Source: Paenalcaligenes sp035302345 (GTDB taxonomy: Bacteria; Pseudomonadota; Gammaproteobacteria; Burkholderiales; Burkholderiaceae_B). From it: 7,296 nucleotides of DNA. Below are positions 1 through 6,016 of the stretch, one piece after another; within the stretch, counting starts at the first letter, position 1; every line of letters begins with the position of its first letter. The notes under the pieces were generated by a model, which worked only from the letters and a program-made list of their open reading frames with translations, was not told the origin of the DNA and did no database searches. The position numbers and the translations under genes were made by a program. The stretch lies in contig DATGSS010000062.1 of the NCBI GenBank assembly GCA_035302345.1, forward strand, positions 1 through 7,296. Direction: 5' to 3'.

Positions 1-1
1 C

Positions 2-280
2 GGCGTGGCAATGTGGCCATGCTGTCATGTCATCGCGTTTTTTGACCTTCTCCTAGCCCACGATTTTGATTCTGTGTTGCTTTTCTGGTTTTTTGGTCAG
101 CTCGATGCTTGCCAATTAATCTTTGCTTCTGGGCATTCATACTTATTGTCTTTTTTCTTTCTCACCATGCCTGCTGGGTGGCGTTTTGAGGGCTGCTTTG
201 CTGCGCTGCAACAAAGCCCTTGGTGGCGTGTAGGTGGGCTAGGTGTATGGGCATTGTGGTATGCGTGGCTGATGAAGTAG
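2..280 (+). CDS. C-terminal part of an unidentified hydrophobic, Trp-rich protein (5' end outside window)
   Basis: The reading frame is open from the left edge of the window to a TAG stop, so this is probably the end of a longer gene; the GTG at position 5 need not be the start. Counting from that GTG, the visible 91 residues include eight tryptophans and three hydrophobic stretches (about residues 9-30, 45-56 and 77-90). This suggests an inner-membrane protein ending with a helix and a single terminal Lys. I do not recognise the family. It ends 35 bp before the helicase start with no terminator-like hairpin in the gap, so cotranscription with the helicase is possible. T-rich DNA can produce a spurious hydrophobic ORF, so whether this is a real gene is itself uncertain. 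Confidence 0.4.
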   Translation, partial: GVAMWPCCHVIAFFDLLLAHDFDSVLLFWFFGQLDACQLIFASGHSYLLSFFFLTMPAGWRFEGCFAALQQSPWWRVGGLGVWALWYAWLMK

Positions 281-315
281 CAATTGCCATCTGTTGGTGG
301 TACAGGATTTAATAA

Positions 316-1770
316 ATGTCGTTTCAATCATTAGGTTTATCTGCTTCTTTAGTGAAAACGCTAGAGAGAATGGGTTTTCATGCCCCCACTGCTGTGCAAA
401 CTGCAGCTATCCCCAAGGCGTTAGAGGGCAAGGATTTGATGGTTTCAGCCCAAACAGGTAGCGGTAAGACTGCTGCTTTTATGTTGCCAGCTTTGCAGAG
501 TATTATGGCGGGCCTGCAAGATAGTCAAAATCAGCAAGGTCGCCGCGGTCAACAGGGTCGTCATGGTCAGCAGGCTTTTGCGTCAGCTGATCGGGGTAAG
601 GTTTCGGTGTTGGTGCTTGCGCCCACTCGTGAGTTAGCGATGCAGGTGGGGCAGGCGACCCAAGAGTTTGCAGCCTCGTATCGTGGTTGTCATGTAGCGG
701 TGGTGGTTGGTGGGGTGTCGTATGGGGCACAGATTAAGGCTTTGTCGCGCCGAGTTGATGTGTTAGTTGCTACCCCGGGGCGGTTGATGGATCACTTAGC
801 TGAAAAGCGGGTAGATTTAAGTGCGGTGCAAACCTTGATATTAGATGAGGCCGATCGCATGCTCGATATGGGCTTTATTCGTGATATTGAGCGGATTATG
901 GCGCAAACGCCAACGAGTCGTCAGACTTTGTTGTTTTCTGCAACATTGGATGGTTCGGTAGCAAAATTGGCCCGCGATATGATGAAGCAAGCCGAGGTAA
1001 TACAGCTATCTACCCCTAAGCAAAATCATGACAATATTAGTCAGTCGTTGCTTTATGCCGATGATGCCGAGCATAAACACAATTTGCTCAATCATTTGTT
1101 GCGTGATGCGCAGCTAGATCAGGTGGTGGTGTTTACGGCTACTAAAAGAGGGGCTGACCGTTTGGCTCGTCGTCTTTCTAAACAGGGTTTTGCCTCAGAG
1201 GCTTTGCATGGAGATATGAATCAGCGCCAACGCAGCCGTACCCTACGGCGTTTGCAGCGTCGTCAGGCCCATATTTTGGTGGCCACAGATGTGGCTGCGC
1301 GCGGCATTGATATAGAGGGTATTACCCATGTGATTAATTACGATTTGCCTATGCAGGCCGAGGATTACACGCACCGTATTGGGCGTACGGGTCGTGCGGG
1401 TAATAATGGGCAGGCCTTTACTTTGGCCTTAGTTGATGAGTTGCGTGATGTGCGTCGTATTGAGCGCTTTATCGGGCAACCCATACCCACTGAGTTAATC
1501 GATGGTTTAGAGCCTAGTCAAAGCCCTCGCTTTGATGATAAGGGGCGTAAAAAGACAGCGGGTCGACCGCGTCGCCGTCGTGCTCGAGCAGGTGAAAGCC
1601 ATGGTGCGGTTCAGGGCCGCGGTGTTGGGCAGGGTACGCGTGGCCACAGCGATGGCGGTGTGCGTACGCGCACCCGTACTCGGGCAGAAACCCGCTCTGG
1701 TTCACGAGGCAATACGGCGCGCGGTGGCGCGGACCGTGGCAGAAGGCAAGCAGGGGCTGTTCGCAGGTAA
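316..1770 (+). CDS. rhlE: DEAD-box ATP-dependent RNA helicase, RhlE-like
   Basis: Cytoplasmic ATP-dependent RNA helicase of superfamily 2; relatives remodel rRNA during ribosome assembly and mRNA during decay. All core motifs are visible in order: the Q-motif region (residues 3-33), motif I AQTGSGKT (45-52), Ia PTREL (103-107), GG (132-133), TPGR (153-156), DEAD (177-180), SAT (208-210), motif IV region VVFTAT (271-276), motif V ATDVAARGID (323-332) and HRIGRTGR (353-360). No catalytic residue is missing. A Gln/Gly/Arg-rich insert (about 68-92) sits between motifs I and Ia, where RhlE-type enzymes often carry a loop. After about residue 400 the protein ends in an Arg/Gly/Thr-rich, probably disordered RNA-binding tail. 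An AGGA about 7 nt before the ATG supports the start. At 484 residues it has the usual length for the family. The subfamily name is inferred; SrmB- or DbpA-type assignment is less likely. Confidence 0.93.
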   Translation: MSFQSLGLSASLVKTLERMGFHAPTAVQTAAIPKALEGKDLMVSAQTGSGKTAAFMLPALQSIMAGLQDSQNQQGRRGQQGRHGQQAFASADRGKVSVLVLAPTRELAMQVGQATQEFAASYRGCHVAVVVGGVSYGAQIKALSRRVDVLVATPGRLMDHLAEKRVDLSAVQTLILDEADRMLDMGFIRDIERIMAQTPTSRQTLLFSATLDGSVAKLARDMMKQAEVIQLSTPKQNHDNISQSLLYADDAEHKHNLLNHLLRDAQLDQVVVFTATKRGADRLARRLSKQGFASEALHGDMNQRQRSRTLRRLQRRQAHILVATDVAARGIDIEGITHVINYDLPMQAEDYTHRIGRTGRAGNNGQAFTLALVDELRDVRRIERFIGQPIPTELIDGLEPSQSPRFDDKGRKKTAGRPRRRRARAGESHGAVQGRGVGQGTRGHSDGGVRTRTRTRAETRSGSRGNTARGGADRGRRQAGAVRR

Positions 1771-1964
1771 GTGGTAAACAATGAGTAATGCTGCTCGCAG
1801 ACCCACCGCCTTGTCATTTTCCCTTCACCTAACTAGCCTGTGGCTCGTTCAGGTGGAGGTATACCTCGATATTTGATAAGACAGCGGCGACGCATAACCC
1901 AGTCGGCCTCGTAGTCGGCTAGGCCACTGTGTATACCATATATACAGCAACACTCGCAGCGCCT
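1771..1964. other. Intergenic flank between helicase and tRNA fragment
   Basis: No convincing gene or strong terminator is seen here. Short open frames on both strands cross into the tRNA fragment and show no family resemblance. If the repeat-bounded segment to the right is an insertion, this stretch would be the original sequence downstream of the tRNA gene. Confidence 0.4.
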
Positions 1965-2022
1965 CTGGCTTTGTATCTGGCGCGACCGGGAGGATTCGAA
2001 CCCCCGACCCCATGGTTCGTAG
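1965..2022. repeat. Left copy of 58-bp direct repeat (attL-like)
   Basis: Identical base for base to 3419-3476. Its right boundary coincides with the 5' edge of the tRNA anticodon loop: the bases after it are GCAAGG here but CCATGT at the intact tRNA. Its left part reaches into the sequence that forms one arm of the tRNA terminator at the right copy, but the other arm is absent here. Confidence 0.95.
1978..2022 (-). pseudogene. Truncated tRNA-Arg(ACG) fragment (3' half only)
   Basis: On the minus strand this reads from the anticodon loop (CTACGAA) through the 3' anticodon strand, variable region, T arm, acceptor strand and CCA. The 5' acceptor strand, D arm and 5' anticodon strand are missing, so it cannot fold into a functional tRNA. 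It is identical to the same part of the intact gene at 3432-3508, which implies a recent duplication or a site maintained by recombination. Confidence 0.93.
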
Positions 2023-2073
2023 GCAAGGTGTTCGTTATCTTGTTGCAGTGTATCTTTTACGAAAACCAGGTCA

Positions 2074-2360
2074 ATGTCAGACCTCAAGCTATTCGACACT
2101 TATCTCCAGCGCTGGGGTGCACAGGCTGTTAGTAAGCCCTTTGTCACCTCACCAGTAATCTTCTTCCCGTAAGGCTTATCGGAAGGCGAGAACGTCTACT
2201 GGCGATGATCAAAATCACACTGGACGTTGACGAGTGCATTGGCGGGCAAGTTCTCCAATTGTGGAGTGGCAAGGGTGTGGCTCGCGTTTATACTAGGGCT
2301 TCAGACTCAGACGCGCTATTGATGGATTGCGCACCCAGGCTAACAAACAGCTGGCAGTAG
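2074..2360 (+). pseudogene. Frameshifted, truncated APH(6)/hydroxyurea-kinase-like gene
   Basis: Two overlapping frames together resemble the N-terminal part of the streptomycin 6-kinase/hydroxyurea kinase family (APH_6_hur type), which phosphorylates small-molecule antibiotics. The first frame starts at ATG 2074, preceded by an AGG, and reads MSDLKLFDTYLQRWG then KPFVT, like the family's 'YLxRWxL..GxPFxTxSSxLLPVR' opening. It stops at TAA 2170. The -1 frame continues the match with SNLLPVRLIG, then AMIKITLDVDE, GGQVLQLWSGKGVARVY and DALLMD, like the family's PAMLKI, GAARV and DALLLERA blocks. A one-base indel between about 2146 and 2154 would join them. The second frame stops at 2358-2360, after roughly 95 joined residues; the catalytic kinase C-lobe of a protein normally near 270-300 residues is not recognisable. 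The family match is recalled from conserved patterns, not searched. It is not expected to give a functional enzyme. Confidence 0.7.
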
Positions 2361-2669
2361 CATATTTTGCTCGAGCGCTCCTATCAGGGATGAATTAGTA
2401 GCAGCTGTCAACAAGACTTTTTGGAGTAAAGGCAGTATTGGAAAAGGCGCTTAAAAGATGCACTGACACCTAGTTTGAGTGAAAATAGCCAGTTTTTATT
2501 AGCATACGGTGCCATATTCATGGTTTCGCTAAAAAAGCCACTGCAGGCCTTAAAGTGTCTTAACAAGAGTTAATTAAGCAGTCACACTCACATGGTTGTA
2601 GTGAGATTAAAAAACTTTAGCTCAATAAACGTATACTATGAAAACAGAAATATTTTGTTTTTTAGCCGC
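2361..2669. other. Apparently decayed, AT-rich DNA without an intact gene
   Basis: All frames are broken by stops except short stretches. The longest plus-strand stretch, about 2430-2573, ends in LLAYGAIFMVSLKKPLQALKCLNKS, which loosely resembles a TPR-like helix pair, but nothing supports a start or a family. No hairpin followed by a T-run is seen after the toxin stop at 2670. Confidence 0.5.
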
Positions 2670-2957
2670 TCACTTGTCCAATGGCGGCCACTGCTGGGCA
2701 GTATGCACAACATTCAAAATTCGCACTTGCGTTTCTGCAATTTCATACACAACCATGTAACTGCTGTGAATGATCAGTTCAAAGGTGTTCGCAACCCTTC
2801 CAGACCGGCCCATTCTTGGGTAATCTCGCAGGGCAGCTGTTCTTGCTAAAATCAGGTCGTCAAGTGACAAGGCAGCCAGAGGATCGTCTTGCTCGATATA
2901 GTTGTAAATATCTTCGCGGTCCTTGACAGCCTCTGGCGTCCATAAGAGCTCTATCAT
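2670..2957 (-). CDS. Type II toxin, RelE/ParE family
   Basis: Small toxin of the RelE/ParE fold, 95 residues, a typical family length. Visible features are the N-terminal strand and helix LLWTPEAVKDREDIYNYI (residues 4-21), then the core around YPRMGRSGRV (46-55), ELIIHSSYMVVYEI (60-73) and the final strand VRILNVVHTAQQWP (78-91). Family members either cleave ribosome-bound mRNA (RelE branch) or poison DNA gyrase (ParE branch); the sequence does not settle which target applies here. The ATG start overlaps the antitoxin stop in an ATGA, so translation is coupled and the toxin is probably made only alongside its antitoxin. The frame is complete, with no lesion, in contrast to the broken kinase gene beside it. 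The identity is recognised from conserved patterns rather than a search. Confidence 0.88.
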   Translation of the reverse strand: MIELLWTPEAVKDREDIYNYIEQDDPLAALSLDDLILARTAALRDYPRMGRSGRVANTFELIIHSSYMVVYEIAETQVRILNVVHTAQQWPPLDK

Positions 2958-3241
2958 TTGGATGTAATCAAACGCTCGCGAGATGCTGCGCGGCGAGCGG
3001 CAAAATGGGCTTCAACATCGGATGCAGGAATCAAATTGCCAGCTCTGGCAGAAGCTCGCGACTGCTCGACTTTACTCTCTAACCAAGCATCGTATTGCTG
3101 TGTATCTTCCTGTTGGGCTACGTAGCTACGCATAAAGTCGCGCAGGAGCTGAGCCCCTGTGCGGTCTCTAGCTTTAGCGGCATTAGTAAACTCTGCTTTC
3201 AACGCCTCGTCAACTCGAAAGGTAAATGTAGTGTCGCTCAC
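2954..3241 (-). CDS. Ribbon-helix-helix antitoxin of the RelE/ParE-type pair
   Basis: Probable DNA-binding antitoxin that neutralises the downstream toxin and autoregulates the operon. Using the GTG start at 3241 gives 95 residues. The N-terminal strand TTFTFRVD (4-11) is followed by helix EALKAEFTNAAKAR (12-25) and helix TGAQLLRDFMRSYV (28-41), a typical RHH layout. The rest (42-95) is charged and helical and is expected to wrap the toxin. An in-frame ATG at 3283 would add 14 residues (MLHCTTHITH...), but the GTG has an AGGTGA Shine-Dalgarno about 5 nt upstream. The longer start would also place coding sequence over the candidate operator and lacks the conserved strand at its N-terminus. The stop overlaps the toxin ATG (ATGA). 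RHH membership is inferred from the pattern. Confidence 0.85.
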   Translation of the reverse strand: MSDTTFTFRVDEALKAEFTNAAKARDRTGAQLLRDFMRSYVAQQEDTQQYDAWLESKVEQSRASARAGNLIPASDVEAHFAARRAASRERLITSK

Positions 3242-3253
3242 GGTATCACCTAT

Positions 3254-3285
3254 ATGTGTTATGTGTGTAGTGCAGTGTAACACAT
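3254..3285 (-). promoter_or_regulatory. Candidate operator/promoter region of the toxin-antitoxin operon
   Basis: An inverted repeat of ATGTGTTA (3254-3261) and TAACACAT (3278-3285), separated by 16 bases, lies 13 bp upstream of the antitoxin GTG. The spacer is rich in further GTGT/ACAC steps. RHH antitoxins usually bind short repeats at this location, so this is a plausible autoregulatory site. No good -35/-10 pair stands out. Confidence 0.45.
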
Positions 3286-3391
3286 CAGTTTCGATTCCTC
3301 ATGAGTTGGGCTTCGGATACGGCCAAAGCTTATGCTACCTGTCATGGTCGCACTCAAAACAAGCAACTTTTTAGCAACTTGTTGCTTCATA

Positions 3392-3426
3392 CAAAAAAAG
3401 CCAGCGTCCGTTAGGACGCTGGCTTT
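3392..3426 (-). terminator. Rho-independent terminator of the tRNA-Arg gene
   Basis: A 13-bp perfect stem (3397-3409 with 3414-3426) with a four-base loop (GTTA on the plus strand) starts a few bases after the tRNA CCA end. On the minus strand it is followed by a run of seven T (3399-3393). Only the tRNA-proximal half of the stem lies in the 58-bp repeat. Confidence 0.9.
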
Positions 3427-3476
3427 GTATCTGGCGCGACCGGGAGGATTCGAACCCCCGACCCCATGGTTCGTAG
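3419..3476. repeat. Right copy of 58-bp direct repeat (attR-like, inside intact tRNA-Arg)
   Basis: Identical to 1965-2022. It covers the 3' half of the intact tRNA from the anticodon loop, plus 13 bp downstream including part of the terminator stem. Its right edge at 3476 is tRNA position 32, the first base of the anticodon loop, a known crossover place for tRNA-targeting tyrosine integrases. Confidence 0.95.
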
Positions 3477-3508
3477 CCATGTACTCTATCCAACTGAGCT
3501 ACGGTCGC
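3432..3508 (-). tRNA. tRNA-Arg(ACG)
   Basis: The minus strand folds as a complete 77-nt tRNA with encoded CCA. The acceptor strands GCGACCG and CGGTCGC pair, followed by discriminator G and CCA. The D stem is GCTC/GAGT, the anticodon stem CATGG/CCATG encloses the loop CTACGAA, and the T arm has loop TTCGAAT. The anticodon ACG (complement of 3472-3474) reads CGU and, after A34-to-inosine editing, CGC and CGA. The gene has its own promoter and terminator. Its 3' half is duplicated at 1978-2022. Confidence 0.97.
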
Positions 3509-3521
3509 TAATAAAGATAAA

Positions 3522-3551
3522 ACTATAGCAGCTAAATATTGGGTCTGTCAA
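3522..3551 (-). promoter_or_regulatory. Sigma70-type promoter of tRNA-Arg
   Basis: On the minus strand, TTGACA (3551-3546) and TATAGT (3527-3522) are separated by 18 bases. The predicted start is near 3515, only a few bases before the tRNA 5' end at 3508, which fits a stable-RNA promoter with a very short leader. Confidence 0.8.
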
Positions 3552-3602
3552 GTCTCTGCGTTTCTACCCAAAAACAAGGCCTGCTTCTCTGAGTGCTTGG
3601 CC

Positions 3603-3630
3603 TTGGCTGTCAATAGCTGGCTAGTATAGA
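3603..3630 (+). promoter_or_regulatory. Weak candidate promoter for lldD
   Basis: TTGGCT (3603-3608) and TATAGA (3625-3630) are separated by 16 bases, about 90 bp upstream of the lldD start. Both boxes match the consensus only partly. It is the best pair noticed in the gap, but no regulator site is recognised. Confidence 0.3.
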
Positions 3631-3721
3631 TCGGGATTGGCAACGATGCAAAAAGCTGTTCCAATCACTGTTGGCTTTTCTCCTCAGTACCATGATTTTC
3701 CAAGAGTAAGGGGTTTGCACA

Positions 3722-4894
3722 GTGACCGATCTACGCAAAATCACTCATATTGATGATTTTAAACGTCTGGCCCGACGCCGGGTGCCAAAAATGTTTTATG
3801 AGTATGCCGATTCAGGCTCCTGGACAGAGCAGACCTATCGGGCCAATGAGTCGGATTTGCAGCGTTTGTTATTTCGCCAGCGCGTAGCTGTCGATATAGA
3901 GCATCGTAGTACCGCAAGCACGATGCTCGGGCAGCCGGTGAGTATGCCGGTGGCACTGTCGCCGACCGGTTTGACGGGGATGCAGCATGCGGATGGCGAG
4001 ATCCTGGCGGCTCAGGCGGCCAAGAAATTTGGTATTCCCTTTACCCTGTCGACGATGAGTGTCTGTTCTTTGGAGGATATTGCGCGTTATACGCAGCATC
4101 CCTTTTGGTTTCAGCTGTATGTGATGCGTGACCGGGAGTTTATGGCAAATCTCATCGAGCGGGCCAAGGACGCCAATTGCTCGGCGCTGGTGCTGACCCT
4201 GGACTTGCAGGTGCTGGGGCAGCGTCATCGGGATATAAAAAATGGTTTGAGCACACCGCCCAAGCCAACGCTCAGAAACCTGTTGGATCTGGCCACCAAG
4301 CCCCGTTGGTGCTGGCATATGCTGCAGACATCACGGCGTACGTTTGGCAATATCGTCGGTCATGCCAAGGGGGTGAGTGATTTGAGCTCTTTATCCACAT
4401 GGACGGCCGAGCAATTTGATCCCACTTTGAGCTGGGCAGATGTAGCGTGGGTCAAAGAGCAGTGGGGCGGTAAATTGGTGCTCAAGGGCATCATGGAGCC
4501 CGAGGATGCCCGCTTGGCTGTGCAGGCGGGCGCAGATGCCCTCATTGTGTCTAATCATGGTGGGCGGCAGCTGGATGGGGCGCCTTCATCCATCGCTGCG
4601 TTGCCACAGATTGTCGAGGCCGTTGCGGGGCAAACCGAGGTTTGGTTTGATGGGGGGATACGCAGCGGGCAGGATGTATTGCGCGCCTTGGCGCTGGGGG
4701 CGCAGGCCACCATGATTGGGCGTGCATTTCTATTTGCGCTGGGGGCGGCCGGGCAGGCGGGTGTAGAGCGCTGCCTGGAGATTTTGCAAAATGAGCTAAG
4801 CGTCACCATGGGGTTGTGCGGTATCCGTAGCATCGATGAGATACACCGGGGGATTTTGCGCAACCCCAATGAGTTTGAGCAGGAGGTCTCTTAG
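3722..4894 (+). CDS. lldD: FMN-dependent L-lactate dehydrogenase / alpha-hydroxy-acid oxidase family
   Basis: Oxidises an L-2-hydroxy acid, most likely L-lactate to pyruvate, passing electrons from FMN to the membrane quinone pool; it works at the inner membrane. The 390 residues match the family length (about 380-400). Visible features: the N-terminal FYEYADSG active-site Tyr region (25-32), MPVALSPTGL (75-84), QLY (131-133), LTLDLQVLGQRHRD (158-171), LVLKG with the FMN-contacting Lys255, SNHGGRQLDG with catalytic-base His279 and substrate-binding Arg282, and the phosphate-binding end DGGIRSGQDVLRALALGA (310-327). No key residue is missing. The start is GTG with AAGGGG 8 nt upstream. No lactate permease or regulator gene adjoins it, so the exact substrate is inferred. 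Its stop interlocks with that of the convergent oxidoreductase gene. Confidence 0.9.
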   Translation: MTDLRKITHIDDFKRLARRRVPKMFYEYADSGSWTEQTYRANESDLQRLLFRQRVAVDIEHRSTASTMLGQPVSMPVALSPTGLTGMQHADGEILAAQAAKKFGIPFTLSTMSVCSLEDIARYTQHPFWFQLYVMRDREFMANLIERAKDANCSALVLTLDLQVLGQRHRDIKNGLSTPPKPTLRNLLDLATKPRWCWHMLQTSRRTFGNIVGHAKGVSDLSSLSTWTAEQFDPTLSWADVAWVKEQWGGKLVLKGIMEPEDARLAVQAGADALIVSNHGGRQLDGAPSSIAALPQIVEAVAGQTEVWFDGGIRSGQDVLRALALGAQATMIGRAFLFALGAAGQAGVERCLEILQNELSVTMGLCGIRSIDEIHRGILRNPNEFEQEVS

Positions 4895-5937
4895 CCCAGC
4901 TCGCGGGTCAACAATCGCATCAGGCTTTGGGCCGGTAGGTGGCGGGCCTGGCGTACATTGTCACCTGCCCAGTAGGCGCCACAATCAAAGTCGCTTTGCG
5001 CTGCCTGTACTGCCTGTTGGAGCTGTTTGGTGGCGTCATAGGCCAAGGGATAGTTGGCCGGTTCGGGGGCTGAGGGCTGCTCACAAAAACGGATGTAGTC
5101 ATTGACGATGCCGCGTGCGGGCCGTCCCGAAATGGTGCGTGTCATCCGTGTTTGCGGGTTGGCGGCCTGCATGTGCTGCCGATAGGTGGCAGAGGCTGCT
5201 GATTCCGGGCAGGCAACAAAGGCGGTGCCCAGCTGAGCGGCTTGTGCGCCGGCGTCCAGCGCACGTCGTATATGCGCGCCATTCATGAGTCCGCCCGCCG
5301 CGATGATGGGTCGCTGGATATGGGCACGTATCTCTTTGACGAGGCTTAGGGTGTCGAGGCGCTGATCCTCTTGCTGGGGGTGAAACACCCCACGATGACC
5401 GCCGGCCTCGTAGCCCTGGGCCACAATGGCATGGATGCCGGCCTCTTGGATGGCCCGGGCCTCGGCCAGGTTGGTGGCGGTGGCAAAGGTGATGATGCCG
5501 GCAGCATGCAGTAGCTCGAGCTGATGTTTGCTCGGCAGGCCAAAATGAAAGCTTACGACCTTGGGTCGTGTTTCGAGTAAGACATGCAGCAACCCCTGAT
5601 TGCCATGAAAGCTCGGGTACAGATCCTGCAGTGTTTTGGGTGGGGTTTGACCAGTGGCATCAAATAAGGGCTTTATAAAGCTGAGCCATTGCTGTTCCGA
5701 GGCGTGTTTTCGGTGGGGTGGCTGATGGCAAAATACATTGACATTAAAGGGCCGGTTGGTGAGTCGCTGTGTGGCACGGATGGCATCACGGGCGGTTTTG
5801 GGACTCATGGCGGCTACGCCCAGGGCGCCTAATCCGCCCGTGTTGGCGACTGCTGCCGCCAGCTGTGGTGTGGCTACACCTGCCATGGGGGCCTGAAATA
5901 TGGGATAGGGGATGCCCAATGTGTCCAGTAGATTCAT
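4891..5937 (-). CDS. Nitronate monooxygenase / NAD(P)H-dependent flavin oxidoreductase (YrpB-like)
   Basis: FMN TIM-barrel enzyme of the class I nitronate monooxygenase family, which uses oxygen to degrade toxic propionate 3-nitronate in the cytoplasm; many bacterial members are only tentatively assigned. The 348 residues match the usual length. Motifs: PIFQAPMAG (12-20), an AAAVANTGGLG (27-37) flavin-binding segment, AQGYEAGGHRG (173-183) with the conserved His181, PIIAAGGLMNG (210-220), QLGTAFVACPES (235-246) and SGRPARGIVND (270-280). An AGGAA 5-6 nt before the ATG supports the start. It is convergent with lldD; the two stop codons overlap and leave no room for a terminator between them. 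It lies 79 bp downstream of the DUF423 gene on the same strand, so the two could be cotranscribed. A FabK-type enoyl-ACP reductase is a less likely alternative. Confidence 0.88.
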   Translation of the reverse strand: MNLLDTLGIPYPIFQAPMAGVATPQLAAAVANTGGLGALGVAAMSPKTARDAIRATQRLTNRPFNVNVFCHQPPHRKHASEQQWLSFIKPLFDATGQTPPKTLQDLYPSFHGNQGLLHVLLETRPKVVSFHFGLPSKHQLELLHAAGIITFATATNLAEARAIQEAGIHAIVAQGYEAGGHRGVFHPQQEDQRLDTLSLVKEIRAHIQRPIIAAGGLMNGAHIRRALDAGAQAAQLGTAFVACPESAASATYRQHMQAANPQTRMTRTISGRPARGIVNDYIRFCEQPSAPEPANYPLAYDATKQLQQAVQAAQSDFDCGAYWAGDNVRQARHLPAQSLMRLLTRELG

Positions 5938-6016
5938 TTTTATTCCTTAAAGGGTGGGTTGATCTCTAGTTAGCTTAGGGCAAATACACTCAAAATCGAT
6001 AAAAAGAAGGTACCTT

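Larger units (their letters stand above)
1965..3476. mobile_element. Candidate tRNA-Arg-associated integrative element remnant (att-like repeats, kinase pseudogene, TA module)
   Basis: A perfect 58-bp direct repeat, 1454 bp apart, bounds this segment: 1965-2022 on the left and 3419-3476 on the right. Each copy contains the 3' half of tRNA-Arg(ACG), from the anticodon loop through the encoded CCA, plus 13 bp beyond it. Tyrosine-recombinase elements commonly insert in tRNA genes and leave a 3' tRNA fragment at the far end with the intact tRNA rebuilt at the near end, as seen here. The interior holds a broken APH(6)/hur-type kinase gene, decayed DNA and an intact toxin-antitoxin pair, all accessory in nature. 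No integrase, excisionase or replication gene is visible, so the segment is either a deletion remnant, a non-autonomous element, or a recombination-derived partial tRNA duplication. The repeat is certain; the mobile origin is inferred. Confidence 0.6.

Noticed and set aside
1833..2132. Open frames on both strands crossing the left tRNA fragment
   Set aside because: Both run through non-coding tRNA sequence and show no family pattern outside it.
3361..3387. AGCAAC/GTTGCT hairpin as a second terminator
   Set aside because: It has no T-run on either strand and lies beyond a much stronger tRNA terminator.
1820..3430. Integron cassette with attC sites, considered because TA and drug-kinase genes occur in cassettes
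   Set aside because: ACCTAAC near 1826 resembles a core site, but no properly spaced GTTRRRY partner or imperfect palindrome was found, and the tRNA repeat explains the boundaries better.
3259..3480. Minus-strand frame beginning MATNHGVGGSNPPGRARYKAS
   Set aside because: It is a translation of the tRNA-Arg gene and its terminator, a well-known false ORF; the tRNA explains the sequence.
3869..4318. 149-residue minus-strand frame inside lldD
   Set aside because: It is a shadow of a well-supported coding gene and has no domain-like pattern.
6007..6016. AAGGTACCTT palindrome after the DUF423 stop
   Set aside because: It has no loop, so it cannot form a normal terminator hairpin, and it is short enough to be chance.
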